From contig CAWZYM010000253.1 of NCBI GenBank assembly GCA_963966185.1, forward strand, positions 372,001-436,000: a DNA stretch of 64,000 nucleotides, given 5' to 3'. A program made the position numbers and the translations under genes. The stretch comes from Rhabditoides inermis (Eukaryota; Nematoda; Chromadorea; Rhabditida; Rhabditidae). The notes under the pieces are model-generated. The model was not told where the DNA came from, made no database searches, and saw only the letters and a list, made by a program, of their open reading frames with translations. Shown here piece by piece: positions 11,944 to 24,264 of the stretch (the stretch's first letter is position 1; every line of letters starts with the position of its first letter).

Positions 11944-13453
11944 AACTGCTCCCGATCGATTAGTCTCTCGCCTTTTATACCCTAGTCTAGACTAGACGCC
12001 CCCTCACTATTTCGCAATACGTTCTCTCCTTCTTTCTCTTGTCTAGACGCCTACTCGCCTCTCCTTTGGTTCCCTTTCTATTTCCGCAATTTTTTTGTTT
12101 GTTTGTTCACTACCTTCATTCTAACTTTCTCATTATAGGTTTCTACTATTTTCTTCCAGATTTTACTTTATTCGCTACTTTCCTTTCGTCCGCTGTGGCC
12201 CTGCACTGATGAGCGTTCAGGCTGTAGGCCCACCACAGTGGATTGACCTTTTTAGATTCTATTATTTAGTCAGTTATTCTATATATAGTACGTTTATGTA
12301 GCCTGTCTGCAGGATAATGGGCCGAAACAGGGATTCTGTTTCTTATTTATTTGTGAACTACTTTATCTGCTTTGTCAATTCCTCATTGTTTGTAAGCTAC
12401 GTGTTGAAACTGATTTTCTTATTTAAATTGCATATATGATTGATATATGATTGTTCCCCCGATAAAACGAACCCCCTTTAGTGCATCCAGTCCCCCCTAT
12501 TGTCATCCAATCGCATATGGCTACTTTGCCTTCAGCGGTTACAGTCTGCTGCGCGACTGGTGGTGTCACTGGGTCATTTTCTGAAAAGACACTCGAAATG
12601 TGAGAATGCACTTTTGATAAAACACAGATATTAAAATCGATTGTGTCTCGTTTTCCGAATCAGGAATATACCATGTTTCATAGGGTTCCGATGAAGTTCA
12701 ACATATTCCGTTCAATACCCACGTAATGTTTGTTTTTAATGAAAATGGCGAAACAGGAAGATATCGTGTTTGGGCTCACACGGTCCCACACCGGGGACAC
12801 TCAGTGGGACCGCTTTTAACGCAAGATGCGAACTGAAATTAGTGGGATCGATGTGAGTAGACCTCTATTCACATTAGATACACAGGTCTGTTCAGGTAGT
12901 GCATAATATATTATAGAAAGTCAAGCACAAAGTCATAAATCAAAATGTCACGGTTGCAGTTCTCCGATAATTATGTATGCATTGCATAAAATGCACATAA
13001 AATCAACGTATTCACATAAACATACGTGACTGTATTTTTGGCACAGGTGCAATCACCCACGCAATCAACATCTGCTCAGAAACTAATTAAAGATCGAATA
13101 AAGGTTCGATTAGTTGCTGGATTTGGCATCGAACTCTTAATCCGGTGGGTGCTGATTCGATTCAATTGTTCGAATTTTCCAGAAACCAGTCTTGCGAAAC
13201 ATGAATTTTCGAAATCCTGTCGATAATATTTGATAACAAACAAATGATTCGTCGAAGTTGAAAAGGATGAAGTGAATTCATTTATCGCATCATGATGATC
13301 AAGCAATTCGAGTGTAGGCGGGCGCGGCGAATCCGATACAGTTGCAGAGTAGCTGGGCGGCGGATCCGATAACGAGGTAGAGGGCGACGACGGCGCCGAT
13401 TCCTCCATTGGATTGTTCAGTGTTTGGAGGGAGAGTGGTTGCGGGATTCGACC

Positions 13454-13880
13454 CTACTCTGCCTTCTTCTCGTTGGCAGCTGCCTGTCCCATGTACGCAT
13501 CGATCCGAGTCACCAGAGGGTCGATCACACTCTTGTACAGCTTCTGCGCACCCTGCGTCTGCGGCAGGTACAAATACAGAAGGAACGTCACCTGCAGAGG
13601 TACGGTAGAGTACAATAGGTATACGGTATCGTGAACAAAGTACGAGAGGTATACGGTTGTAGCATACGATAGCATACGGTAAGTAGCATACAATTGAAAC
13701 ACGAAAAAGAAAGTACCTTAGCGAGATAGTAGATGGGGAAGGTGGCCATAATTCCCTCGGCAAAGAAGTCGGCACAGGCGAACACTCCAAACACAGTCCA
13801 GTACGTGAGCCACTGCGTGTCGTCATCCTTGCGATCCGAGCGGATAGCCTAGGTATACGGTAATCAGGACTACGGTACAC
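13454..13880 (-). pseudogene. REEP/Yop1 copy lacking exon 1
   Basis: Inverted copy of exons 2 and 3 of the gene at 8610-9314, with splice sites and stop intact. The first exon, which encodes the start codon and the first hairpin, is absent at the correct place. A 91-bp fragment of it lies downstream of the stop at 13315-13405. Without a new 5' exon this cannot make a full TB2/DP1 domain. Expression from outside the arm is possible but not visible. Confidence 0.85.
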
Positions 13881-13949
13881 TACCGTACCTTGACGGACGC
13901 ATACAAAATTTCATGAGAAAATATTTCGATATGGTCGAATACGGAGCGC

Positions 13950-13995
13950 GGGACCACTCGGGCCCACACCGGGGGCACCCGGGCCCACACTTTTG
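13950..13995. repeat. Short repeat related to the duplicated intergenic motif
   Basis: The words CGGGCCCACACCGGGGGCAC resemble the CGGTCCCACACCGGGGACAC block at 12781-12800 and its left-arm copy. The fragment lies about 55 bp outside the outer breakpoint of the inverted duplication. Confidence 0.5.
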
Positions 13996-14268
13996 CTATT
14001 CCATGTGGCGAGTAGTGTATATTCTAGCAACCCGGTTGTATGAGAGTTCGCGTCAACAAGAGCATCACGATCGCAGCTCTCGGAGAGGACACGGAGTGGT
14101 CGTCCGCCGTGCACGACTTTAGCAGTTAAATCGTAATAGTATTTTTATAGTATATCGCCAGGTTCCCGGAACTAAGCAAAATGTTACACTCACAATCATC
14201 TTCACCGTACCCCCGATCCCTTCGTCTCGTTCTTCATCCTCCGCCCATTATCATTGCTTCCTTATCAC

Positions 14269-14477
14269 CACGGTCCGGATAGTTGCACAGTCGAGAGCGG
14301 TCAGGCCCACGACCGCGCCGCACACACGCGACGCGGTGCTCTTTTGCGAATTTGCCAGCAAGCGGTGGAGCGTCATAATTTCTCTCTTGAAATCGCTACG
14401 CACTCATTCACATGCGGGGCAGCCTGCGGGCCAGCCGCTCTCTCTGTGAGGCGCGCTGTGCAACTATCCGGGCCGTG
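14269..14477. mobile_element. Short inverted-repeat transposon (MITE), copy 1
   Basis: Terminal inverted repeats of 22 bp (CACGGTCCGGATAGTTGCAC... and its reverse complement with one change) bound a 209-bp element. It is flanked on both sides by ATCAC, a 5-bp target-site duplication. The interior is related to the copy at 24064-24259 in the opposite orientation. It carries no coding capacity. Confidence 0.88.
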
Positions 14478-14626
14478 ATCACTCTCTATATATATTTCAA
14501 TCGATTCCTTTCCCTATTGTTGACCAGACTTCCCCACCCTATTTCACCGCATATTATTCGTGCCCAGCCCGGGATTGTCTTACCCTGGGTGATTTGATGT
14601 TCATTATATGTGAAATAAATGAAGAC

Positions 14627-14851
14627 CTATAATACTTGGCTGTGTTTGTATGTTGATGCGACAGCAGCAGCAGCGGCATATGACTTCTCCTGGCTGTCCT
14701 GTTTCTTGGCGAGGTACTGGATCTTCTGGAGGAGGTCGGCGTGTATGTTCTCGAAGTTCCGCTTCATCATCGACATTTCATTTCTCGAAGCAGCGATCGT
14801 ATCGGTACAACCCACGCAGCATGGAGGGTTGTCCGGCAGGGGCGGGGTCAT
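14627..14851 (-). CDS. Small coiled-coil candidate protein
   Basis: An uninterrupted 74-residue frame starts MTPPLPDNPPCCVGC and continues into an amphipathic, heptad-like helix (NEMSMMKRNFENIHADLLQK, IQYLAKKQDSQEKS), ending with an alanine-rich stretch. The charged helical composition suggests a small coiled-coil subunit of some complex. I do not recognise it, no intron is visible, and no AATAAA was found downstream. An upstream in-frame extension is possible. Confidence 0.4.
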   Translation of the reverse strand: MTPPLPDNPPCCVGCTDTIAASRNEMSMMKRNFENIHADLLQKIQYLAKKQDSQEKSYAAAAAVASTYKHSQVL

Positions 14852-15135
14852 TTGATAGGCGACGCAGCAGCCGCTCGATGGCGGGCAAAATGGCGGGAAT
14901 TTACGTTTTACGTTTTACGTTAAATACACTTCACACTCCAACCCTATATCCCTTTTCAAGAGATAAATATGGCGGTAATCTATTGATTGATTGTCTGAAT
15001 TCAAAGTTAGAGATTATCAGATTATCTGTTATCTCTCGCCGATTGCGAATGCGATGAAAACACAAATTTTAAACAGTTCAGTTCGTGATTCCTTCTCGAT
15101 TATCATGATTCAACGCGTTTTAAAATAAATATTTT

Positions 15136-16115
15136 ATGTTTAGGAAAACTACATATCTGAACATGTGTCTTTATGCATCGAAGTTATGCGATAATTTGAC
15201 GAAACAGCGTCGTATTGTGATAATACTAATCGCATTCGTATATCTTGGATCGATAATGATCTGTACAGATGTATACACTTATACAATGATCTATATGGAC
15301 CGAAACGGCACATTAAACAAGGTGAACATTTATGATTTATTAATTCAAAAAAAAAATCTCAAGTTTTTATGAGTAATCATGTTTGCGATTCCGTTTCATT
15401 ATGCAAAAAAATACAACTTCATTTTCAGAACCCCGTTATTTACACGCCATCCGAAAAGTCATTTCTGATATCAGCACTAGCAATTGGCAACTTGATTGGC
15501 ATTCTTCCTTTCAACTTTCTGTACGCAAAATTTGGTGCAAGATGGACCCTTTTTTCCGCAGGTAAGCACGTCTACTATTAAATTCACTATACACATGGAC
15601 ACAGGAATGATCTGTTCGTTCTCAACTACTATTCTTCCCATCGCGCTCGATACAAACTTCACATTGTCTGTGATTGTCAGAATTGTTCAAGTAAGTTTAT
15701 TAAAAATTTTGAACGTTTTTACGTGAGACTCCGCCGCGCTGTCCAATTGAAACAATTCCAGTCTAGAATACCTCAAACTCATATACACTTTGTTGTTGTC
15801 TAATATATATTTATACGTTTCGGGGAGTATCATATTCGGCCGATTTCGCGGCCGTTGGTCTGATCGTTTCTCAATGGACCCCTCTTTCACAACTCGCCTC
15901 AACCTTGGCTATTGTCTCAGCGTTCACAGCTCTCAAGGCCGCAGTGGAAATGCCGCTGGCGGCCATTGTGAGTTCTAATAATATGTATTTCCTAAATGGT
16001 TTATGAGCATACGATGCAGAAAGTAGATGTGAAACACATACTATAGTGGCAGTTTCATTCCAATCATACCGAATCTCTCTCAGATCATTGATCGTTCCGA
16101 AAAAAATGTGAAACT

Positions 16116-16187
<72 letters not shown>

Positions 16188-17617
16188 TCAACCTTATTCC
16201 GAGTACACTGAAACTGAACCTCTCTCAGATCGTGCCAACGTATGGTTGGAGATCTATCCACTACGTCTTGGCAGGAGTGAATGTCATTGTTGCCACACTA
16301 TGGCTCTTCATCTATCGCGATCGCCCAGAGACATGCTTCTGGATGAAACAAGAAGAAATCGCAAAAATACACGCTGGTAAAACGGCTGCCCACAACGCTT
16401 TGAAACTGAAAACACCTTATAAGGTATGTTTGACATTAAAAAAAACCTCCGTTTAAAGGGTTTATCCGGACAATGTAATCTTGCCTGATTTTCAGGTTGG
16501 GGAAGCTTTTGTTCTTGTCAGTGAAACCTTCTTTTGAAACTGTATAAACGGGGAAAAAAGTGTATTTTTACTTCGTATTTTAACTAATTTCTCTGAACAA
16601 ACAGAACTTCAAAACTCGTCTTCATTGAAGAGAATGAAATCGACTCCATCTCGAAGATCAAGAAATAATACATTGTCCGGATACTTACATCCTTTAAAAA
16701 CATTTTAGAAAATTCTACTGAACATTAATGTGCTAGCAGTATGGGTGGCAGCTTCGATCGACGTTGCTTCTTCATTTCTCATGATGATCTACACAAGCAA
16801 GTGAGCAATCTATTTATTTATTATTTATACATTTGTAAAACCTACTTTTTGAGGTATTTCGATCTTCTCGGATTGTCAGCTAGTGACAATGCGTGGTGGT
16901 CAGCTGTTCCAGGATGGGCATTTCTCATGAGTCGTTTCACTATAGGGTATCTGAGTGATCGAATAAGGTGACATTGCGATTTTGAAAAATTAATATTAGT
17001 TTAATTAGTAGTTTATTACCGTACATAAAAAGAAAAACGATATTGTCTTACAATTTTTCAGTTTCATCTCCGATATATGGATGCTGCGCATTTGTAACTC
17101 CGTAACAACAATGGTCCGTTCGTTAATTTGAGGTGATTGATGCTTTTTTAGGCTTCGGCAGGAGTCTTCATTGCTCTATCGTTCGTTCCCACTTCGTACA
17201 CCTTTGTTCACGTATGGTTGACGATAATGCTTCAAGTCTTTATCGGTTTTAATGCTGGAGGATTTTATCGAGGAGGCGCAATGATTTCTAGGTAATATTA
17301 TATCATAATCATGAATATGCGTGTATTATGTAATTTTTCAGACAATTTGCGTTCTTTGTGATAGGACAAATTCAAATTTTCAAAGCGCTCTCTGTGCTCA
17401 TTGAGCCATTTCTGTTTATGTTGATCGTGACAGAAAACAAACATTCGCAGTGGAAAGTTTGTCTTATTTGCATATGTAGAACTAACAACAACAATTTCAG
17501 AACATTTTTCTCCTACATTCCCTTCTTCTTGTTTTGGTGAACATATTTTATTGCATATTTGCACGTGCAGAACCATGTTCATTTACGAAATCAAATGATT
17601 CTGAAGTTGAACAATAA
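15136..17617 (+). CDS. MFS transporter, SLC17 (anion/sialin)-like; one defective acceptor
   Basis: Eleven exons join in one frame: 15136-15321, 15429-15561, 15605-15690, 15824-15967, 16229-16423, 16709-16800, 16854-16967, 17062-17113, 17152-17291, 17342-17456 and 17501-17617. The product has the twelve-helix MFS layout: helix 2-3 with AIGNLIGILPFNFLYAKFGA, helix 4 with VRIVQGVSYSADFAAVGLIV, QWTPLSQLASTLAIVSAF, YGWRSIHYVLAGVN, a loop YRDRPETCFW, and a C-terminal half with WSAVPGWAFLMSRFTIGYLS and NAGGFYRGGAMISR. RIVQG, GWR and the RDRPE-type loop are typical of the SLC17/anion:cation symporter group. Substrate unknown. The acceptor before exon 4 reads TTTCGG instead of TTTCAG; see findings. 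Without it the frame breaks, so the locus may be a recent pseudogene or be spliced differently. Confidence 0.75.
16117..16181. repeat. (TA)n microsatellite in an intron
   Basis: About 30 TA units within the intron before exon 5 of the transporter gene. Confidence 0.95.
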
Positions 17618-17770
17618 ACAGTTCTCACGTTTTGTGTGCAATGAAAGTGTGCTTTCTCGAACACAAATATTGTCTGCCTGTGTAAATAAAACGTCAACAT
17701 AAACAATAACTTATCTTGATCATAACACACAAAACAAACACTACTCGCACTACACACGCGAAGAGATTGC

Positions 17771-17916
<146 letters not shown>

Positions 17917-17956
17917 ACGGTCTCTGTAAAAATCGAACTCTTCACAGACTAGACCA

Positions 17957-20105
17957 AAACTAGAAAAATCATAGTCACGAATTTTGATAAAATTGATTTT
18001 TCTAAGGTTTTCAAACATTCTGAACACATCCTGCGCAGTGGCTAAATCCAAAAAAAATTTTGGTACCAGATATGGTATACGGTACCCCAAGTTTGCATAA
18101 TGGCCTAAACTCAACCAAACTTCGATCTGAAGGTGTCATTTTACTCCTTACATGATAAGAATTAAGTTTATAATTTAACATTTCTGTATAATTTCAATGA
18201 TTAAAAAATTATAGTCACGAGACCGAAAAATTTTCTATTTTTCCACATATTTTATTTTTTGAAAATTTAACCAAAGTTTGCCCAGTCTAAATGAAAGCAA
18301 CATTATATTGCGCAGATTATTACGGTTATTTTCAGCTATTAAAATCAAAAATCAAAAGACACTTTTTTTGGGAACAGCCGCTCAAAGTTGGTACACTCCG
18401 ACATTTCTAGTCAACAAAATTCCAACTGCAAAGCATTTATCAACAAAAATTGCGGGGATTTTTCAAATAAACACTATTCAAATGTTTATACGTCATCTCT
18501 AAAACGATAATTACTCGTTGTAAAGTACATTACTCATAAGAACATGAAATCGTTAACGTTTTGCGATGATTGCAGGTACACCAATCGTGCTCTTGCATTC
18601 ATTCTCATTTGGGTAATTGCCTTGCGGACAATACTCTTACGAACCATATTGATAATCGATAGATATTAGATATCTATCGATAACCGAAATGCGCGGCAAC
18701 TAAGGACCAGCTTGCGTTGTTTTGCTTGCGGTATCCTGTGCGCAACCCAACATCTTTCACTTTGATCTGTCCGTAGATGTAGAATCAGAAATAATCGGGA
18801 TGTGAACGACTTCGATCTTCTACTCTTTCATCACCCACATATTTATAACAACAATACTTCTGAAAAAAGTAGATATACTTCGCCCACTTCCTCGTATCAA
18901 ATAATCATGTTTGCCGTTGGCGATCAGCCTGCTTCGGCCTTGGCTGAAGCGCCTGCCGCGCAAAGAATTAAGGATACCGGAGTACGTTAGTACGAAAAAA
19001 ACAAAGCTTTTCTACTTGCTACTTCACTCCTCTCAGGACTATGGAATATATGGACCTCGAAACAACAGCCAAATCATGGTCACTGCGACCAAGTCAGGAG
19101 TTGATAATAGATTTTCAGCTGAAGACTGTCGTAGATAAGTCATAAGTATCTGTCCGTGAGAAACAGTAAGCTTGCACGGAGTAGGCTACACGGATTTTAG
19201 AATCACTGTTGACATTAAGTGTGGTTATAGGAATTCGTTTCCTGTGGTCAGTTGAATCTCACATTAATGGACAAGCTGGTCTACATCTACGGACAGATCA
19301 AAGTGAAAGATGTTGGGTTGCGCACAGGATACCGCAAGCAAAACAACGCAAGCTGGTCCTTAGTTGCCGCGCATTTCGGTTATCGATAGATATCTAATAT
19401 CTATCGATTATCAACATGGTTCGTAAGAGTATTGTCCGCAAGGCAAATACCCAAATGGGAATGAATGCAAGAGCCCGATTGGTGTACCTGCAATCATCGC
19501 AAAACGTTAACGATTTTATGTTCTTATGAGTAATGTACTTTACAACGAGTAATTATCGTTTTAGAGATGACGTATAAACATTTGAAGAGTGTTTATTTGA
19601 AGAATCCCCGCAATTTTTGTTGATAAATGCTTTGCAGTTGGAATTTTGTTGACTAGAAATGTCGGAGTGTACCAACTTTGAGCGGCTGTTCCCAAAAAAG
19701 GTGTCTTTCGATTTTTGATTTTAATAGCTGAAAATAACCGTAATAATCTGCTCAATATAATGTTGCTTTCATTTAGACTGGGCGGACTTTGGTTAAATTT
19801 TCAAAAAATAAAATATGTTGAAAATTAGAAAAATTTTCGGTCTCGTAACTATAATTTTTAATCATTGGAATTATACAGAAATGTTCAAGTATAAACTTGT
19901 TTCTAATCATGTAAGGAGTAAAATGACACCTTCAGATCAAAGTTTGGTTGAGTTTGGGCCATTATGCAAATTAGGGGTACCGTATACCATATCTGGTACC
20001 AAAACTTTTTTTGGATATAGCCACTGCGCAGGATGTGTTCAGAATGTTTGAAAACTTCAGGAAATTTGATTTCATCAAAATCCGTAACTATGATTTTTCT
20101 AGTTT
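17957..20105. mobile_element. Large foldback element, arms about 825 bp
   Basis: The left arm, about 17957-18782, returns as a reverse complement at about 19280-20105 (position sum near 38062) with scattered differences. The ends read AACTAGAAAAATCATAG and its complement. Each arm contains an ATCGATAGATATTAGATATC palindrome-rich core. No transposase frame was found in arms or spacer. Its class is undetermined. A diverged partial copy of an arm lies at 58.6-58.83 kb. Confidence 0.82.
18783..19279. other. Spacer of the foldback element
   Basis: Contains one GC-richer stretch (FAVGDQPASALAEAPAAQRI in one + frame from 18908, followed by an in-frame stop). It looks exon-like, but I found no supporting second exon. 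Confidence 0.3.
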
Positions 20106-20539
20106 ATCGAGAGTTCGCTTTTTTTTCTCCTCAACTACAATACAAAACAGGTTGACTCGCCTCACTCTTCCTACTACCGACACACTAGGGCATGTCCACT
20201 GTCCGTCTGATGGACACTGGACACTCTCCTCGACTACATTATTAACATTACTCTGATTATACAAGGTATTGGTTTCCGGCTGAAGCGTATCGCACACATA
20301 TCTGACATATCGTCAGCCATTCACATCGGAAATAAGTTTTGGTGGAAATAACTTTGCCAAGCGCCTCATAAAACGTTTCTCAATGAAAACCGTAGGTGAA
20401 ATTAAAACCACTATTCGCCAAACGAAAAAGTATTACAAATATCGAGTCTCAAAAAACCTACTGCCACAGCGAATCCCTGCAGCATCTCGTCCGAGCCAGC
20501 GCCCATTAGGTGGATGCCGACGACCTGGAGAGAGAATCT

Positions 20540-20787
<248 letters not shown>

Positions 20788-21389
20788 CTTTATAGCCTCC
20801 GCGGAACAAAATTTGCGTACTCATCTCGTGACAATCGACAGCCGATCGATTCAAACCTGTAAAAAAAATGTCGATAACTATCGTATGAAACGCAACCAAA
20901 TGTAAGTTTCACTACACAACAAAAACATACAAAGACTCTCACTGTTATAATGCGTACGTCTTTGTAGTATCGTAATGTATAAAGAAACCCTTCACACATG
21001 CAATGCACTTATATAACATAATATTCTAACATCACCCACCCTCGGTCAAGCCGACCGTGCCGACGACGGGGTGGGAGAAGACGACGGTGGCGATGTTGTC
21101 GTACTTGAGGTGCAGCCCCGTCTCGCCGTTGAACAGACGGTGCGCCAGACTTGTCAAATATGTTTCAGTGAATTCGTATACATCACCGGAATGGATAAAA
21201 CCAATCCGTTTTCATTCCAGCATGAAACTGTTTCCCTAACCCAGTGTCATAGTCGCAATCAAACATAGTATCGAATTAGATATTATCATATCTACCAAAT
21301 CGTAGATAGAAATATAGAATAGGAACCAGGCGAGAGCAAACCTTCAAAATAATGTATGAGTGAAGATAGTAAATGAGTGAAGACAAAAT

Positions 21390-21710
21390 AATGTGTCCAC
21401 CCACCCGGTGTCAACAGCGCTTTTACGGTGATCAATGAAACACAAAAAAAACTCACGCTTGACGCTTCAATCTCTTCTAGAACGCTACATAACTCCTCCT
21501 AATTCATGAAAGCTAGGACAACTACAACAAGGTGTCACCCATCCGGCGTCGGCAGCGCCCTTCCCAAAGTCGACCAAGTGTCATACTTACTATTTCACAA
21601 GGTAAGGAAAGGTAGAAATCTACATACATATAGTACATAGACATAAGAGATACAAGCTACATTCAACATTCCACGAATCCACCGACCTGTCGTCAGCAGC
21701 GCCCTGCCCG
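21390..21710. repeat. Degenerate 140-bp tandem triplication of an exon edge
   Basis: Blocks resembling ACCCACCCGGTGTCAACAGC recur near 21395, 21535 and 21675, each followed by a GCGCC/GCGCT run. The last copy is the end of the GDATGRALLT exon of the reductase fragment, so the exon-donor junction was reiterated. Confidence 0.55.
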
Positions 21711-22067
21711 TCGCGTCTCCGACACACAGCACCCCGTCGACATTGGTCTGCTGCAGCTTGTCCACCACTATGTGCCCCGACGAGTCAGTCTTTACGCCCA
21801 TCTACAAACCACATCAACGTCACATTCGCATTCGCGTACCCTGCACACCCATCTGATCAGTTATACGATTTTTTTTAATAGGCATCACCTTTTCACAACC
21901 AGCTGCAATTGTGGTGACTGGTGATTACAAATGCTCACAAATTTTACACGCTAATGAAAATATTCAATTCGACAAACTCGCGATACACACCTCTAAAATA
22001 TGTTTCACGCCTTTCACTTATATCGCGCACGTATTTTGCGTTGCCGATTCGCTCATGTGTCAGAAAT

Positions 22068-22786
22068 TCACAAATATCTGACACAGTAGCGAAATGGGGC
22101 TGAAACCGAATAAACATTTTCACTGCGGCTTGTCCAGCAATTTCTAGCAATTTCAAAAAAAGGGAGCCATTACGTAAAATAAAGCTAAATATGAATCAGT
22201 AAACTTTCACATACCAAGTAAACATCCTCTCTCTCCTTTCTCTCTCCTCTCCTTTCTCTCTCTCCTCTCTTTCTCTCTTTCTACTCTCTCCTCTCTCCTC
22301 TCTCTTTTTATCCTCTCTCTTTCTTCTCTCTCTCTCTCCCTCTCTCTATCATTCTCTCTCTCCTCTCTCCTATATCTCTCTTTCTTTTTCTCCTCTCTCT
22401 TTCCCCCCCCCCCCCCCTACGCAGATTCTACAATAAGAAAGGGGTTTTGAAAGGAATTTTGAGCCCCTGTGTCAGTGGGCAGGAAGGGTCGTGTCCGATG
22501 GTCTGTCACATCTCTGACAACCGGCTCTTCTCGAACGCTCATAAGAAAGATATACTCATGGGTTATACTGTTGTTATTACCTTGTGGAAAACAAGCCAGC
22601 GGAAACGTTGAAGTATGTGACATTGTTTGAGAACGGATATGATAACTCGTTCTACTTATCGTAGTTCTCACACTATTTCGCCATGTCGCTTACCTGGCTA
22701 ATGATATAGATGAGAGGTAAAGTAACAAATATGACGTTTAGCAGGAGTATTTCTGACCGCATCGCCGCGAGTGTTCTATCGATCAT
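22068..22786 (-). CDS. Small secreted or membrane protein candidate
   Basis: An exon from 22786 to 22694 gives MIDRTLAAMRSEILLLNVIF and VTLPLIYIISQ, a signal anchor-like segment, ending at a GTAAG donor. A second possible exon (about 22653-22584) gives NELSYPFSNNVTYFNVSAGL and ends at GTAATA. A third possible one gives NCWTSRSENVYSVSAPFRYC and a TGA at 22068. Frames agree, but the acceptors are weak and no family is recognised. The intron between the last two holds a CT-rich microsatellite. Confidence 0.35.
22225..22418. repeat. CT-rich microsatellite ending in poly-C
   Basis: Irregular CTCTC/TTTCT tract terminated by a run of 14 C. Confidence 0.95.
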
Positions 22787-22799
22787 ACTAGTTTCATGC

Positions 22800-24063
22800 G
22801 CTCTTCGTCGTTTCGCTTTCGTCAATCCCGCGAAAGATCGTCGTTTCGATTAAACCAACTAACAGAATTGTTTCGATTCAATAAATGTTGAAACGAGACC
22901 ACCCACGACATCTATGTATATCAGCCGCATTGATCACCGAAAAGTGTGCTGATCAAATACACTGTCAGTAAAGAGTAGATTCAAGAAAGGCGAGATGCAA
23001 CAAAACAAAGACCCAATTAGTTTCAATACGTTAGAATGCAACCGAAACGGGCACGTCAGAGATTGCGTAAGGAGGTTCGTTCCGAGAAGAAGGAGTGAGA
23101 AAAGGTGAATGTGGAAGATGTATGAATGAACGGTAAGGCAACGGCAGGACCACACAGTGCGTATGACAGGTATGAATCCATGACATTTCAAGAAATCAGC
23201 ATGAGTTTGTGCTTATAGACGAAAGAGGTTTTTTACTTGCTTGTAATTTAAAAAAAAGTGCTTGTTGACAGACAATACTACTATCTACTCTCCTTCTTTC
23301 TGAAAACTCTCGTTTGTCACCCAGACCGCGTCTCGCATGTCGTTATTGTGCTGTGCTGGTTGTGCCTTGCCCGCTTTTGTCCCGAACAGTCTCTCCGCCA
23401 CTCGGTCGATGTCTGTATGCGCGAATGTTTCGCTCAAACTCAGCTTTCCCTCTTTTTTGCCGTACTTGTCTAGTATTTTTTTGCTCTTACCTTTGATTTT
23501 GACGCAAAGGGCGTAGGCACATCGCAGTTATCACTCTGCCCAACTGGCCTTTGTTCTTAACCTGTACTAGGATGCTTGTTCTGTTTGATGATTGATACCT
23601 TATGAATAAACTATTATTATTATTATATCACGTACTTTTGATAGCCAGTTGAGCTTGTACAAAAGAGTCTGGGAAGGTCGGTCTAACTATGATTACCCAT
23701 TTCTCTCATTTCGCTTCTTTAGTGCCGGATTCTTCAGTGATCAACGTCATGCCACGCCCTTTTTCGCCAGCTAACACGATTCAAACGCTCAAACATGTGA
23801 TTGAACATGACAAAAACGTGATGACGGCAGCTGCTGCTACAGTGTTTGATCGCCATGTTTTCATACGATCAGTGAGATCAAACAGCTCCGATGCGTACGA
23901 TACCGTTTCACAATCTACCGACCGTTCAATTTGCTAACAACGTACATACTTTGAAGTTTATTTTAGAGTCAAGAAAATTCAAAATTTGTGTTACACCTGA
24001 CACTGTAACACTGTTAAGTGTAAACAGTAAATGGCACGAAGGATCAATATTATATTACGCTTT
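22800..24063. other. Intergenic, possible retroelement remnant
   Basis: No intact gene. AATAAACTATTATTATTATT at about 23604-23625 looks like the 3' tail of an inserted retroelement, but no reverse-transcriptase sequence is recognisable upstream. Confidence 0.3.
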
Positions 24064-24259
24064 CACGGTTCGGATAGTTGCACAGCGCGCCCACAGAGAG
24101 AGCGGCGCGCGCCCAGGCCGCGTCGCGAGTGAATGGGCGCGTAGCGATTTCAGTCGAGAAATTATTGCGCACTAGCGCTTGTTGGTAATTTCGCGCAACG
24201 CGTGTTCGCGGAGCGGCTGCGCGCCCGCCGCTGTCGACTGTGCAACTATCCGGGCCGTG
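24064..24259. mobile_element. Short inverted-repeat transposon (MITE), copy 2
   Basis: Same 22-bp terminal repeats as at 14269-14477 (CACGGTTCGGATAGTTGCAC and complement). It is flanked by GCTTT on both sides, a perfect 5-bp target-site duplication. The interior (GAAATCGCTACGC...CATTCAC on the complementary strand) matches copy 1 in reverse orientation. Confidence 0.88.
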
Positions 24260-24264
24260 GCTTT

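Larger units (their letters stand above)
11780..13897. repeat. Right arm of the inverted duplication, rearranged
   Basis: Reverse complement of 8871-10890. Its outer breakpoint falls 8-9 bases inside the 3' end of REEP exon 1 (TCCGTCAAGG), so that exon is missing here. A 91-bp piece of exon 1 (source 8775-8865) is instead inserted within the 3' flank at about 13315-13405, in the same orientation as the copied gene. A further 7-bp insertion lies near 12925. Confidence 0.93.

Noticed and set aside
13299..13880. A 193-codon minus-strand frame in the right duplication arm
   Set aside because: Runs through REEP introns and exons in the wrong frame and into the inserted exon piece; not a gene.
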